Shown here in pieces: positions 34,701 through 46,049 of a DNA stretch of 64,000 nt (its first letter is position 1; the number at the start of each line of letters is the position of its first letter). The notes beneath the pieces are model-generated. The model searched no databases. It was not told the DNA's origin and saw nothing but the letters and a program-made list of their open reading frames with translations. The stretch spans positions 8,735,001 through 8,799,000 of the forward strand of contig CP114498.1 in assembly GCA_027186245.1 (NCBI GenBank). The letters run 5' to 3'. Position numbers and translations under genes: made by a program. The DNA is from Coriaria nepalensis (taxonomy: Eukaryota; Streptophyta; Magnoliopsida; Cucurbitales; Coriariaceae).

Positions 34701-37240
34701 CAGTTACAGCATGGGTATATAGAAAATGGAAGACCTGGGGCACACATCATTAATTATTTAGTTATCAAAGCTATTGCAAGGAAAAAGATTAAAAAAAATT
34801 CTTACCATAATTAGGACCTACACTCACTATAATATGCTATGAGAGAGAGAGAATCAGATCCATAATAGCATTCATCACAGAAAGAGTGAGAATCTTTCAT
34901 TAAAAAGAGTAGCAAACCTGATTCCAGTGAACCAGGAGAATAAAAATATAAGAGATTCAGTCCATTCCTAAGATTTACACTCTTCACACCTTAAACAGTT
35001 TCTTGATAATCTCTGGAGATGAATCCCAAGGTTGCATGCAGAAAGGAAGCTTCATCTTCACAGAAAATGGAGGAAACTTGGCCAGTAAATCTGGAAATTT
35101 AGAGTTAGGGTTAACAACTACTCTCAGTGCTTCTTATATGAATGCAATAGAAAATATAGTAAAGCACAGATAGATGACAAGAAATTATTAAAAATACATA
35201 TCAAAAACCACAAGGTTATTAGATATAATATTTAAAAACATACCAACCTTTGCAAAGTGAGCAGCCATGCATACCACTGGTAGCAAAATGATTACAGCAT
35301 GTTGCCTGATTTGCACCTGCTTGCATTTCTCTCAACTCTAGCTCTTCATCATCCACAAGCATCGCAAACTTCTTTATGTATTCTTGACATATCGTTCCCT
35401 CCAAAGCAAGTCCACATTTTAACCTGTGTAGCTGCTTTTGATTCTCCTTTTTCTCAGCTTCCACCTGAATTCCAATAAAATTAGTAGTTACCAAGGCTAA
35501 CTCTTTTCTTTCTTCTGAGTTCCGCAAGTTATTATGATCCCCTAGAGTGTGAGTGACACCACATACACAAGCAATATGTATCGAGAAAGTCCTACTACTT
35601 TTACCCCAACGATATTTCAGCATAAGATGTCTGGTGATACAACTCATCTCACTATCCCTTTCTTATTATGCCAACCATGGATATCAAAAAAGAAGAAAAG
35701 GGAAAATGATTATTACCTTTCTTTTCTTGAGGGTATGTTTCCTCTTCGATAATTTATTTCCCGGTCTTCCCTGTTCCAAAATATCTAAATAACTGTCAGT
35801 AATCTTTCCAAAACAAACCAAGATGATGAATTTGATTGCAGACTCGGAGTTCCGAGGATTTTTGTCCCAAAAAAACATATAAGTAAAAGCCTGTACTTAC
35901 AGTCACAGGATTTGGCCTTTGTGGTCTTTTTTTCTGAAGTGACTGTTTTTGAGATGATGTTAAAATATAACCAAAGTTGATTCCAGTGGGAAATTTCCCA
36001 GCATCCGGATTGGTTGCCTTCCAGGCTGTCATCAAACCCTTCCCCATACCATGTTTTTTAACCTGAGCACAACTGTTATTGCGGTCTGGCCGACTTGAAA
36101 TTGCAGGCTCAAAAACCTAAAATGGGAAGTTAATATATGAAACCCAATAGATGAAGAGGAAGAAGATAAGAGGAAGATTGTGAAATAAAATCACCACGAC
36201 AACCTTAGAACTATTTGAAATAAATTTACGTTACCTTTCTCCTTTTTGTAGCTCTTTGGCTCTCTCTGCAAGAAGAAAGAGAGCTTTGTGAGCTGGAACC
36301 TGTGAAAACCACAATTAACAAGTCTGTAATCACGAAGCATGAAAGCAGCTTATGTCAATATACACAAATCTTTATATGTACACTACAACACTTATATCTA
36401 TAATCACATGAAAAACAAAGAGGTTCGAATAATTTTCTTCCATTCCAGAACAGCAACTTGTGAGTGTCAACAAGGAAAATAACATCTTGGTTACTCTTAC
36501 TGCTTTAATTGTATTTCGAGTTGAAAAAGAAAGGAACCAACAGAATAAAAATAATGACATGGAAGCAATTTAAGTTATACTAGACAAACAAATAAAAAAG
36601 CATCAGCGTCATACCTTTGTATTGGGAAAATGCTCTGGACGGAAGAAAATCAAATTTGACACCAAGTGGAGGGCCATCCTTACGAAACACCTTCTCCAAA
36701 ATGTGATCAGCAGAGAGGATACGTTGATAACAGTTGGGGATCTTCTTACCCTTGGTAATCATCCTGCTCTCAACTAAAGTTTGATATTTCCCTCTCCAAG
36801 ATGAAGGCTTGGCAGAAAATTTAAGACCTGAAGCTGCACATGATGAGACCACCCTTTGCCGTTGCCGTTTCTCCCTCCTCCTCTTCTCAACAAACCAACC
36901 ACGTACCTGCTTATATGTCAATCCCAAAGTGGACGCATATTCTTCCAACGAGCTTGGCGCCGGATACTTCTCCTCTATTAAACAAAACATTAAATAAGGA
37001 AGAACATGTGAAATTAATCTCTGAGGGGATAACAGTCATGCAAGGAACTAAAATCTGCAACTACTTTCAATATAAACATAAAAAGTTAACACAGTTCCTT
37101 ACAATAGAAAGTATAAAATGCAATAAACTGGCGAACTGGAATAAGAAACCTAGTTCTTTTATAATATCTGCAAAAACTGTACCTGAATAGAGATTTTCAA
37201 GAGCTCGAAGTTGCTCCGGTGTTTTCTTTTTAGCCTCCAT
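31756..37240 (-). CDS. RLT3: Homeobox-DDT protein RLT3-like (RINGLET, ISWI partner), 14 exons
   Basis: RLT proteins join ISWI remodelers (CHR11/17) in the nucleus to space nucleosomes and time flowering. Exons: 37240-37183, 36974-36615, 36299-36235, 36116-35901, 35770-35717, 35464-35248, 35090-34990, 34734-34648, 34484-33642, 33528-33112, 33008-32397, 32305-32201, 32111-31883, 31781-31756. All GT-AG and in frame, giving 1129 aa. Domains: homeodomain (about 4-62; EEKYPAPSSL, VRGWFVEKRRREKR); RKDGPPLG block (about 120); DDT (about 355-415; FHFLYTHAVTVDICPF); HARE-HTH (about 490-560; GTLKGDLFSILLEEG); WHIM1 (about 640-667); WHIM2/WSD (about 755-805; GSDRRYNRYWIFLGPCNAFD). A Cys/His cluster follows (CESCHDLYW, HCKICH). 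Length favours RLT3 over the longer RLT1/2. If the last intron is retained, translation ends at 31848 instead. The start ATG follows a likely 5'-UTR intron acceptor. Confidence 0.88.
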
Positions 37241-37773
37241 CTCTCGTTCTCTGCAATAGCAAATCTCTCCAGTTTACTGGAACAGTACACAACCCCAACT
37301 TAACCTATGATTCGAGTGAAGAGAGAAGAAAAAGTATCATAAGATTTTTCTTACACAAATTCGTAATCAACAATTTACTTCAGAAGTAAATTCGACATTG
37401 ATAGAGAAAGAAAAAATTGCGATTCCGAGAACATCGATCCAATTCAATCGAATGAACAACCAAAAAAAACTGAGAGTAACGAACGTGAGCCTATTAGATG
37501 GAGATCATCAAGCTAATTGAATCACATCCACCTGCTGAAATGCTTTCCGTCCAGGCGCAACTCTGTAGCATGAAATTACAGACAGAAGGCACTTGTCGTG
37601 TGAATTTCAATGGAGTTGATGAAGAAAATCATAGGACTTGAACAGGTAGCACTACCTTCTGAAGTAGTAGCTCCCAACCGTTGAAAAGGGAGCGAGGAAG
37701 AGTGTGGAAATGAAGTGAGGAATGAGAAGAGGAAGAAGATAAACACTGGACAGATGCTGGGGAAGACAAAAGT

Positions 37774-37781
37774 AGGGTTTT
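37774..37781 (-). promoter_or_regulatory. Telo-box-like element upstream of RLT3
   Basis: The minus-strand sequence aaaccctac in the presumed leader or promoter of RLT3 matches the plant telo-box, often near start sites of growth-related genes. It is a short motif, so weak evidence. Confidence 0.3.
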
Positions 37782-37993
37782 GGGTTTTACATATAAAAAA
37801 TTAATTAATTTTATTAATTATAAATAAAAACCGATAAATATATCTCTTCGCTTTTAGACCCCTGGACTGGAATATTTTTCCCTTTTGGCCCATGTAAAAA
37901 ATATCTATTAGACTTCTGGTTTTAGTTTTCTCTGTAAAATTTTAAAAGTAGTCACAAGTTCAATCATACTAAAGATTTCACGTTGCTTAAATA

Positions 37994-39940
37994 TCACCAA
38001 TAATCTTTACATGAGCAAACTCCATCTTTAAAATGATGAAACCGATTAGTATCTCTAAGAACGATCAATCTTTCTGTAATTCTTGAAACAACTTTAATCC
38101 AATAATGACAATCACTACAAACTCGAAGATTCTTCGTGATCCGAATCGGCATACTAGGGCCGGTATGAATAAGTGCATAGACAAGAGCGGTTCTCTCACT
38201 ATGACCACAAGCCCACATCTCTTTGGTCTCTTCATCAACATTATGAAGAACACAACTTGTCCTAGCTACATACCCTTCATGCTCCATAGCATCCTTCAAC
38301 TCATTCCAAACCCTTTTAAACTCTTCCGAATTTCTAAACTTAAACCCCCCACCCGCCACAAATGTTTGCAATCTAGTCCTTATTTGAACCCAACTACATC
38401 CAACTTCTTTCCTTACCCCTCTTCTCTCCATCAAATCCCGAACTTTTTTTACCAAATCCCACATCCCGGCATTTGCATAAATATTCGACAACATGACGTA
38501 ATTTCCGGCATTGTCCGGTTCAATTAAAAACAAGTCCTTTACAATCACTTCTGCAGCAGAAACATTTCCATGGAGTCTACACGAGTTCAATAATGACCCG
38601 TAAACGCTTCCTCTGGGCTTCATGGGCATGTCTTTCACTATCTTCAAGGCCTCCACTATTTTACCGGCCCGGCCCAATATGTCGACTAGACAAGCATAAT
38701 GCTCTTGTGTTGGAGAAACAGCATATTCAAACTCCATTTCGGAAAATAGCTTTTGCCCGATTTCTTTAAGGCCCGAATGGCTACAACCCGCTAACAAGGC
38801 GATAAAAGTGACCCCATCTGGCTTAAAACCCGAGCTTTTCACCATCTTTTCATACAACTCCATGGCTTCTTCCATTTGACCGTTCATTGCATTACCACTA
38901 AGAATGATATTCCATGAAGTTAAGTCCTTACTCTGCATTCTATCAAACAATCTTCTACTATAATCAATTGCTCCACATTTTGAATACATGTCCATGAGTG
39001 AGTTTTGAACCGGAATATCTGGTTTTCTAGTTGACTTTATAATCTGAGAATGTATCTCTTTGCCATTGAGTAGTGAAGTTAATCTTGCACATATAGGTAA
39101 GATTGTGGTAAGAGTGATCCAACTGAACCCAATTCCTTCCTTTTGCATTCTTCTAAACACATTTAGAGATTCGAAGAGGTTTTCTTCCCCGGTGGTAAAA
39201 CTCGAAATAAGAGAGTTCCATGAAGCCACGTTTCTCTCAGGCATTTTATCGAAAACCTTGAAGGCATCTTCTAAAGAGCCACATTTCGCATACAGCTTCA
39301 AAAGAGCATTGTTCACCACTTGATCAGGTTCGTGTATAGACTTTATGATCTGGGCATGGATGGACCTACCGAACCGAAAATCGGATAAATCCGTGCAAGC
39401 TTTCAAGGCCATAGAAAAGGCAAAATTACCCACTTCAATAAATCGATGCAGCATATCATGGTAAATACGTAGAGCTTGTTTTGGGTACCCATTTCTTGAA
39501 TACCCAATAGCCATGGAGACCCATACAGATTCTGCCACGTGTGCCTCATCAAGAATGTCATCAAAAACTCGACGAGCCTCGTCGACATGGCCGCAAACAG
39601 AGTAGAGAGTGATCAGCTTGCTTGTCAAGGTGGGATTGTTAAGAAGGGTGGGACTGCTGCCTGTAAGTATGGAGTGAAGTTTTTGACCATGTTGGAGTGA
39701 TTTCGAAGAGATGCAGGCGTGGAGGAGTAGAGAATAGGATTCGACAATGTCTTGGTCGGTGAGTGAAGAAGAAGATTGAAGGAGGTGAAGAGCTTCATCT
39801 AATTTTCCAGACTTGGATAGAAATTTAAGTGTCGAGCTTGAAGGGTGTTGTTGTTTAAGAGTTCGATTTGGCGGAGATGGAGTCGGGCTTATGCTGCATG
39901 ACACTTTTAGGTTGGTTGATTGAGAAATGACGGGAATCAT
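37994..39940 (-). CDS. CREF3: DYW-type pentatricopeptide repeat protein, CREF3-like (648 aa)
   Basis: Single-exon PLS-class PPR protein, an organelle RNA C-to-U editing factor. The N-terminal about 40 residues are Ser/Pro/Thr-rich with few acids, fitting a plastid or mitochondrial transit peptide. PPR motifs run from about residue 60 to 460 (VWVSMAIGYSRNGYPKQALR, VASWNSLISSF, LTSWNIILSGNAMNGQMEEA). E motifs follow (VYGSLLNSCRLHGNVSAAE, GNYVMLSNIYANAGMWD). The DYW deaminase domain closes the protein: catalytic HSE (His580-Glu582), zinc cysteines Cys608 and Cys611 (VCSDCH), and the terminal CSCKDYW. It is complete. Its motif order and loops resemble my memory of Arabidopsis At3g14330 (CREF3, psbE editing), so that is the suggested orthologue. 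The family call is secure and the orthologue moderately so. It is transcribed toward RLT3, whose promoter begins about 200 bp beyond the stop. Confidence 0.82.
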   Translation of the reverse strand: MIPVISQSTNLKVSCSISPTPSPPNRTLKQQHPSSSTLKFLSKSGKLDEALHLLQSSSSLTDQDIVESYSLLLHACISSKSLQHGQKLHSILTGSSPTLLNNPTLTSKLITLYSVCGHVDEARRVFDDILDEAHVAESVWVSMAIGYSRNGYPKQALRIYHDMLHRFIEVGNFAFSMALKACTDLSDFRFGRSIHAQIIKSIHEPDQVVNNALLKLYAKCGSLEDAFKVFDKMPERNVASWNSLISSFTTGEENLFESLNVFRRMQKEGIGFSWITLTTILPICARLTSLLNGKEIHSQIIKSTRKPDIPVQNSLMDMYSKCGAIDYSRRLFDRMQSKDLTSWNIILSGNAMNGQMEEAMELYEKMVKSSGFKPDGVTFIALLAGCSHSGLKEIGQKLFSEMEFEYAVSPTQEHYACLVDILGRAGKIVEALKIVKDMPMKPRGSVYGSLLNSCRLHGNVSAAEVIVKDLFLIEPDNAGNYVMLSNIYANAGMWDLVKKVRDLMERRGVRKEVGCSWVQIRTRLQTFVAGGGFKFRNSEEFKRVWNELKDAMEHEGYVARTSCVLHNVDEETKEMWACGHSERTALVYALIHTGPSMPIRITKNLRVCSDCHYWIKVVSRITERLIVLRDTNRFHHFKDGVCSCKDYW

Positions 39941-40133
39941 GGATGGATTTTCCTATCGGAGGAGACGAAGAAAGAAAGAAAGAAAGCAAAATCACAAATC
40001 GAAGAGAGAAGAGCAGAGGCTTTTTTCTGTTCATGATCCAGATAAGTGGGTGATAATCAACGGTCTGAAAAGCTTGCAATAAATTGTCAGGGTGGAGACA
40101 ACGTTGGTAACTTGATGTATTCTAACTCGTCTT

Positions 40134-40205
40134 AACTCGTCTTAACGAGCTTGCAGTAAGTGGGTGCTTAACTTGTCTTAACGAGCTTGCAGTAAGTGGG
40201 TGCTC
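40134..40205. repeat. Tandem direct repeat, 36-bp unit, two copies
   Basis: aact(c/t)gtcttaacgagc followed by ttgcagtaagtgggtgct occurs at 40134-40169 and 40170-40205. It lies about 200 bp upstream of the PPR start, in its promoter region. Confidence 0.85.
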
Positions 40206-40759
40206 ATGATATATATATCAATTCGATCTATTCATCTCTAATATGCCACATTATTTAATTGATAACATTTATATAAATTAATAAAAAGCTGAAAGAAAAA
40301 CAGTAGTATCTTTCATTAAATAATTAAATAACGTGATTTAAATTGACTATTAGAGTAATCTTAATCTTAAATTTAGAGATTCGGACAAGTTAGAATATAC
40401 AAAGATAAGATGGCATTCAACCTTGGTAGGGACCATTTCCTGGATTTATCATAGATTTAAAAAAAAATCAATCGCATCCATTTACTTACTTATTCTAGAT
40501 AAAGTATCGAAAAGTTAACCATTAAGATTGATTTTTATTTAATCTAACTATAGGTTTAACCTGTTTGGACCCATATCATTTGATCTGAATCCATATCCAT
40601 ATTTCATTAGAGAAAAAAATTTCATCAGTTATAACAAAAAGGAATAAAAAAAAATGTAATAATAATAATAAAAAAAAGAGGAGGAAATAGACAATCCCAA
40701 GTAGCAGTTTCAATGAAAAAAATTTAACTGTGTTTCCGTACATGTTTATGAACACACAC
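40206..40759. other. Intergenic DNA between PPR gene and PIS
   Basis: AT-rich, no gene. The part next to 40760 should hold the PIS 3' UTR. No other structure seen. Confidence 0.5.
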
Positions 40760-42673
40760 TTAGCTTTTCTGTTTCTTGTTGGTGTCATAAAGAACACACA
40801 CATCAGCTGCTGTCTTCATCTGTAAACAAGGAAAAAACAGTTAACATGAGGCCTGACCACATGATATGTATATAAATATACCTGATGTCTAGAATTTGCG
40901 AGTTTTTACCTGTATAACATTGATAACTTGCTTCACGGCCCATCCAAACAAACTCGTGTCAACCAGAATAGCCACCAATGCATTTTGTTTAACAGCAGTC
41001 GATAAAACCTTAAAAGTAGTAAAGAAAAGCCGCAAGGTTAGATCATGCATATACCTTTCTATGCAGTAAGCATAGCAACTAAAAAGTGACCAAGTAAATA
41101 GCTTACATTCATCAAATCTTCAGTTTGGTTTTCAGCAAGGAGAAACAGGATTATATAAAGAACCTGAGAAGTCAAAAACCTTAACAATCAGAACAAGAGA
41201 TGAACAGCAACGACTACAAAAAGAAACACAACTATGGTGTTAAAATTTACCTCACATGCCACACAACAGTAAGCCATAAACATCCGATTTCCATAGTATA
41301 ACTTAAACAGCCAATTGGTGCTGTCTTTTACATCTTTGTGGCTAGCCTTTCCCAATAAGAAAGTACTACGGCCAAAATAATATTAAAAATAAAAATAAAA
41401 AAACATAAAATCAGAGACCCAGAAAATACACTCACATCATGGCCAGAAGTTCACTTAATATAGTAGATTCCTACAAAGAAAATGGTACCTGTACATTTGC
41501 AGCCAGTGGCTGGCAATATCTAAGGCAAGCAATGACAGGAAAATCAAACCGGGCCTGCATTAATAAGATTTCCAAGAAGCTCAGGTATACGATTACTCAA
41601 TTTTTTCTGTCCTAGTATGGATTATAGGATAGAATAAACAGACCAGTATTTTTACCTGTACACCTGGGACAGAATCACTAGTAGACAAGCAGTGCTTATC
41701 CTGTGGCACAGAAGAGATTAATGAAATGCCCAATTAAGGAAAAGAAATTTTATTTATTCTTATTTGTTTCTTTTTATGCCCTCCGAAGAAGATTACCTGT
41801 CTGTTACCATGTCTAAAACGGCTCCAAAGGTGGAAACTGACCCATAAAAAGAGTAAAGCAAAATGTCACATTTTGGGGATAATCATTCGGTATTAACTAC
41901 TAAATACTGGTTTACGCCTCTAGAGTTGGCCAATCCAATCAAAAAACCAAACAAATTTCAAGCATCCTTACAATCAAACATACTGTATCTTTCTCTAACT
42001 TACTGACAATTAAAGCCACAAATCAGAAAAGCTGGCAAAGGTGCCATAAAATATGTTTTTCCCCCCCCCAATTTCCATCTTACTTGAACTACAAACTAAA
42101 AGATATACAAGTTCAACAACATATATCTAACGGATCAGGCCAAGATATTGAGTCATGGGTCAAATGATAGCATTCTGTTAAGATGCATATAGGCATACTT
42201 GAAAGTTGAAAATAACTAGTATGCAATCGATAATAACCTGTAAGAACATCTTACCTTGATTAAATTTTCGGGCACACCAACCATCCACACCATCACATAC
42301 AAAGCTAAAAAACAACCGGGTATCAGCTAAATCAAGCTAAAATCAGAAACATAAAAGCTATAGAGAACAGGTCAGAATAAATCTAATAACTTACCTAAAA
42401 AAATAGAGAACCGAGAAAAGCTTTTTGTTCGAGAAGCATATAGCAAATGCAACAATGTTCATGAGAACTCGCATATATCCTGAAACATCCGTTGAAGCTT
42501 TTTATCATACAATTGATATGCAATGTGTCTCTGGCAGACTGGCAGCAAATATAAATAAACCACAATCATAGATTAAGAAAAAAAATTTAATATATCATAC
42601 ACCTACCAATGATGTTGGGAATATAAAGGTACACTGATAATTTCGTTTGTTGTTGGATAGATTTCTTGGCCAT
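40760..42673 (-). CDS. PIS: Phosphatidylinositol synthase (CDP-DAG-inositol transferase), 10 exons
   Basis: Makes phosphatidylinositol from CDP-diacylglycerol and myo-inositol in ER membranes. Exons by GT-AG sites and frame: 42673-42607, 42479-42395, 42304-42255, 41836-41797, 41700-41656, 41554-41489, 41365-41251, 41163-41107, 41008-40910, 40819-40760. They join to 228 codons (227 aa), the length of Arabidopsis PIS1. The CDP-alcohol phosphotransferase signature is complete across exons 3-4: DGxxAR-x8-G-x3-D-x3-D (DGWCARKFNQ, then STFGAVLDMVTD). Hydrophobic segments surround it (YIPNIIGYMRVLMNIVAFAI, STACLLVILSQ, GLIFLSLLALDIASHW, CEVLYIILFLLAE). The short Lys-rich end (DTNKKQKS) fits the family. 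The start is fixed by MAKK at the beginning of exon 1. PIS1 and PIS2 cannot be told apart here. Confidence 0.93.
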
Positions 42674-43894
42674 TGTAGCTTCTCCTCGGACCTTAAAAGT
42701 TGAGTGAAGATCTTCTGTTTCCAATCAACTCTTGCTCATGCATACATTTGTGTCTTCTTCAGTAATTCCAAAAATTTTATAAACTACCACCAAAAATAAT
42801 CACGTAAATAACTGAATCTAATCAAAGGAGGCTTTATCAGTAGTGATGTGACGAGAAAGTAAGTATGAGGAAAACCAGTCTAACTAAAACTTTCCAGAAA
42901 TCCGAATCCTCAAGTCAGTTTCCATTTGAACCGGTCTCTAACTTGAGCAAAAAACAAAGTTAAACAAGATTCAAAACCAATTTAGTAGAAAATGTATAAG
43001 TTAGCCAAAGCAGTTACTGATTTGGAAAATGGGAAAGTGGATTGGGCATCGAACCATTTGGATTTCTTCGCTGTTATAATCCATTTTCATGGTCTTTTTA
43101 CAGCATGTATCGGAAAATCTATGCTGAAATAAGCGTCGACCAATTGTCTCATTACATAAACCAAAGAGTAGTGACCGCAGAGAATAAGAAATAGCAAATT
43201 CAAGTGGCCCAAACACAGAAATCCATTCGTATCATGGAAGCAAAATAGAACAACAAAGAGAGAGAGAGAGAGAGACGCACCTGAAATGATGAGTGAGATG
43301 TTTAGCAAATCTGATAATGCAAATAGCAGAAAGAGTTGAAGAGTGGGAGAGAAAGAACGAGAGAGACTGATTTAAGGCGGAGAGATTTGGGCAAGAAAAC
43401 GAAAGAGGAGGGGGGAAGAGAATTTGAAAAAATTCGACTTCGAAGTTCTGTGAGATTTCTTGGGCGCCTGCAAATGGAAGACGTGAGAAGGTGATGGAGG
43501 AATCAAAAAGTCCGGTCCAGTTACGAATCAAGACTTAACGACGTCGTTTCGAGGATGATTTCTTGAAAACTATTATTTATTGCGCTATAAGTGAATAATT
43601 GAAATTAAAGGCTTATAAGAATCTATTGTATACATTACTGTAAATCATCAAATCCATCCGAGAGGTTGGAGATTCGAATCACCAATAATACTTCCTGGAA
43701 TTCGAAAAACAAAAACAAGAAACAAAAAAACGAGCACTTCTTCCGAACACGAGATACCAACAAATGTGTATAAGATGACTTCCAAAACGGAAACACACTA
43801 AAAGAAGAAAGAAACAAAAATCAAGTAGCACATAGAAAACACTTAACAAAAAGGCAGACAAAGAACACTAGAACACGGATAACTCTTTCAATAT
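42674..43894. other. PIS leader/promoter and NMD3 3' flank
   Basis: On the minus strand a PIS 5'-UTR intron is likely (acceptor cttttaag about 20 bp before the ATG). A GA/CT microsatellite (about 43257-43275) and pyrimidine-rich sequence (43330-43480) mark its leader or promoter. 43600-43894 holds the end of the NMD3 transcript. No coding region. Confidence 0.45.
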
Positions 43895-45439
43895 TTACTC
43901 CTGCATGCCATCGCCTCCGTCTTCTCCTCCATCTTCCCTTAAATCCAAATCAGCAAGCAACTCTTCAATCGGCACAGAAGGCAGCTCATCCCCGTCGGCC
44001 ATAGAAGAAACCTCAGATTTGTGATAATCTCTATTATCATACAAAGAAATATTAAATCTCAAATCCGGGTTCTCCTCCAAATCCTCCAAAAACCGTTCAT
44101 ACTCCATATCCCTTTTCTCCTGATCAACTCCTCTACTTCTACCACTATCATCAACTTCCATCTCAAGCGACTTAAGCTTCCATGCCCTAGGCTTTCCCCT
44201 CTTCCTCCTCCTCTTCTCTTCATAGCTCTTCTTTACCAAAACCACTTCGGGTAACACCAGCCCCTTGTATTTATCAAGCTCCATGTCGTTACTATTTGCA
44301 CTGTACAAGTCATACCCAAATGCATAATCGCCAGGATGTAGAATATTACCCAGATTAGTTCTTACAGAGAAGATTGTATCGTTCCTTCCAAAATCCGACA
44401 TTCGTGCAACTTGTGCTTCCGCCATAGTATACCTGGACCCACCTATAGTAACTTCAGGAGATATAATTTCCATGTCCAAAACAATGTATTCAATCAGTTG
44501 CCTGCTTGTAAGAAGAGACTTAAAAGATGACCTCCAATATTGATCAGCATCTAAGAAACACTGCCTCAGAGTGAGCGGATCAAGCAAAGCAATACAATTA
44601 GTAACTTTAGTGCAAAGCACAATAGGGCCAAGGTTTCCTAAACTGACAGATACTTTTGGGGGCAGACAAATCAAATCTTCACGACAAATAGGGCTAATTT
44701 CGACAGAGAAAGTATACTTGTAATTGTAGTTATTACTCTTGGAATCATGGGAAACAAGCTGCTTATCATGGCGGCTTTTTACTGGAGAGACTTTACCGAT
44801 AAATTCGACAAATTTCACTCCATGGCTTCTGTTAGAGAAGAAGAAGTCAATCCCTTGTTCCATTTGCTTGATCTTGATTGCACTAGCAGCAGCTCCGTGC
44901 TTCAAGATCATCTGCTCTAGATAAAAAAATGTTCTTCTATGAGAAACATGTTGTCTGAGCTGGACAGAAGCAACCCATTGGTCCGGGTTGGCTTGAACCC
45001 TAGAGCAAGAATCACACATATGTTCCTGCTGAACAAACTCAACCACATAAGACTGTTCTAGAATGGCCCCGTGTAGAACCTCCTTTTGAACTTTAAGCTT
45101 GACCTTGATCCTCTTGGAATGGGGTTCGGTCCAGATGAACTCCGCATGGACCAACCGGACCTTGTTTAAATTTTTCAACCTCTTGACACAGAAGGTTAGA
45201 AGCTCTTTGGATTCTAATTGGGCTTTGAGCCATGTTCTAGGTGGTTGTAAGTAGGAATCACATTCAGGGCAATGGTGGATTATGACATGCTTTTGTAGGC
45301 CTTCTGTGATATCTACCTCAGATCGTAAACACTTGACACACATATTGGCAGCATTGGGAGCCATAGGGATTCCGCATTTGCAGCATAATATGCTGCCTAC
45401 GGTTTGTGGGACCACAAACATACCAGCTTGTTCGGCCAT
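43895..45439 (-). CDS. NMD3: NMD3, 60S ribosomal subunit nuclear export adaptor (514 aa)
   Basis: NMD3 binds the late pre-60S particle and recruits exportin XPO1/CRM1. Coding sequence is one exon of 514 codons, a usual length for plant NMD3. The N-terminal zinc region shows paired CxxC motifs: Cys19/22, Cys34/37, Cys57/60 and CDSC near residue 145. The conserved NMD3 core follows (NPDQWVASVQLRQHVSHRRT, FFSNRSHGVKFVEF, VRTNLGNILHPGDYAFGYDL). A Lys/Arg cluster (EEKRRRKRGKPRAWKLKS, about 406-424) could be the nuclear import signal. The acidic C-terminus carries a leucine-rich stretch (VPIEELLADLDL) fitting an export signal. Start at 45439 agrees with the family. A 5'-UTR intron is predicted just upstream. 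Confidence 0.95.
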   Translation of the reverse strand: MAEQAGMFVVPQTVGSILCCKCGIPMAPNAANMCVKCLRSEVDITEGLQKHVIIHHCPECDSYLQPPRTWLKAQLESKELLTFCVKRLKNLNKVRLVHAEFIWTEPHSKRIKVKLKVQKEVLHGAILEQSYVVEFVQQEHMCDSCSRVQANPDQWVASVQLRQHVSHRRTFFYLEQMILKHGAAASAIKIKQMEQGIDFFFSNRSHGVKFVEFIGKVSPVKSRHDKQLVSHDSKSNNYNYKYTFSVEISPICREDLICLPPKVSVSLGNLGPIVLCTKVTNCIALLDPLTLRQCFLDADQYWRSSFKSLLTSRQLIEYIVLDMEIISPEVTIGGSRYTMAEAQVARMSDFGRNDTIFSVRTNLGNILHPGDYAFGYDLYSANSNDMELDKYKGLVLPEVVLVKKSYEEKRRRKRGKPRAWKLKSLEMEVDDSGRSRGVDQEKRDMEYERFLEDLEENPDLRFNISLYDNRDYHKSEVSSMADGDELPSVPIEELLADLDLREDGGEDGGDGMQE

Positions 45440-45452
45440 TTTATTCCTGATC

Positions 45453-45868
45453 CTAATAAAGATGAAAATGTTAATGAATTTGATTAGCTTGAAGATATAA
45501 AAATGTCATCTAACTCAAGGTGAAGCATAATCTACTGATGCCTTTGTATTATATACAGTCTATGGTTCGGATATATTGCATCAATATCTAGAATTTAATA
45601 GTACGTCATTAGAAACAATTACAGTTTTTTGCCCCCCTGTTTATAGTTTGGAGAGATTTCGAGTGGTTTTAAACTTACCGGAACCCTAATCCTAACACAC
45701 AAAATCCTAGAAACAAATTTTAACAAGATAATTTTCAATCGAAACTAACATATAGCTAGATGGAGAAACATGATTTGCAGACGAGTTAAGAAAATTTATA
45801 GAGATAAGAATCGGATAATGACAGAGATATAGAATCTGCAGCATGTAAGAAACGGGGTAAGGAATTAC
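45453..45868 (-). other. Probable 5'-UTR intron of NMD3
   Basis: On the minus strand, donor cg|gtaattcc at 45868 and acceptor ctttattag at 45453 leave a 13-bp leader before the ATG. The first exon would lie near 45869-45920. Splice patterns only. Confidence 0.5.
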
Positions 45869-46049
45869 CGGTGCTGACGAGTCGGAGAAGATGGAAGACA
45901 AAGGGAAAAGGATGGCAAGCTGAAAAGAAAGAGAAAAGAAAATCGCGGGTTTTATCAGGCATATGGCTATTGAGGATTCCAACATGGCGGCAGGTTTTGG
46001 GCTTCGGCCCACAGGATTTGTTGCTAAGCTATGCAGTCATGGGCCCTAG

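Noticed and set aside
43661..43690. Possible tRNA T-arm or SINE B-box (ggagattcgaatcacc)
   Set aside because: No acceptor stem, D-arm or anticodon arm could be built around it, and no A-box lies at the right distance.
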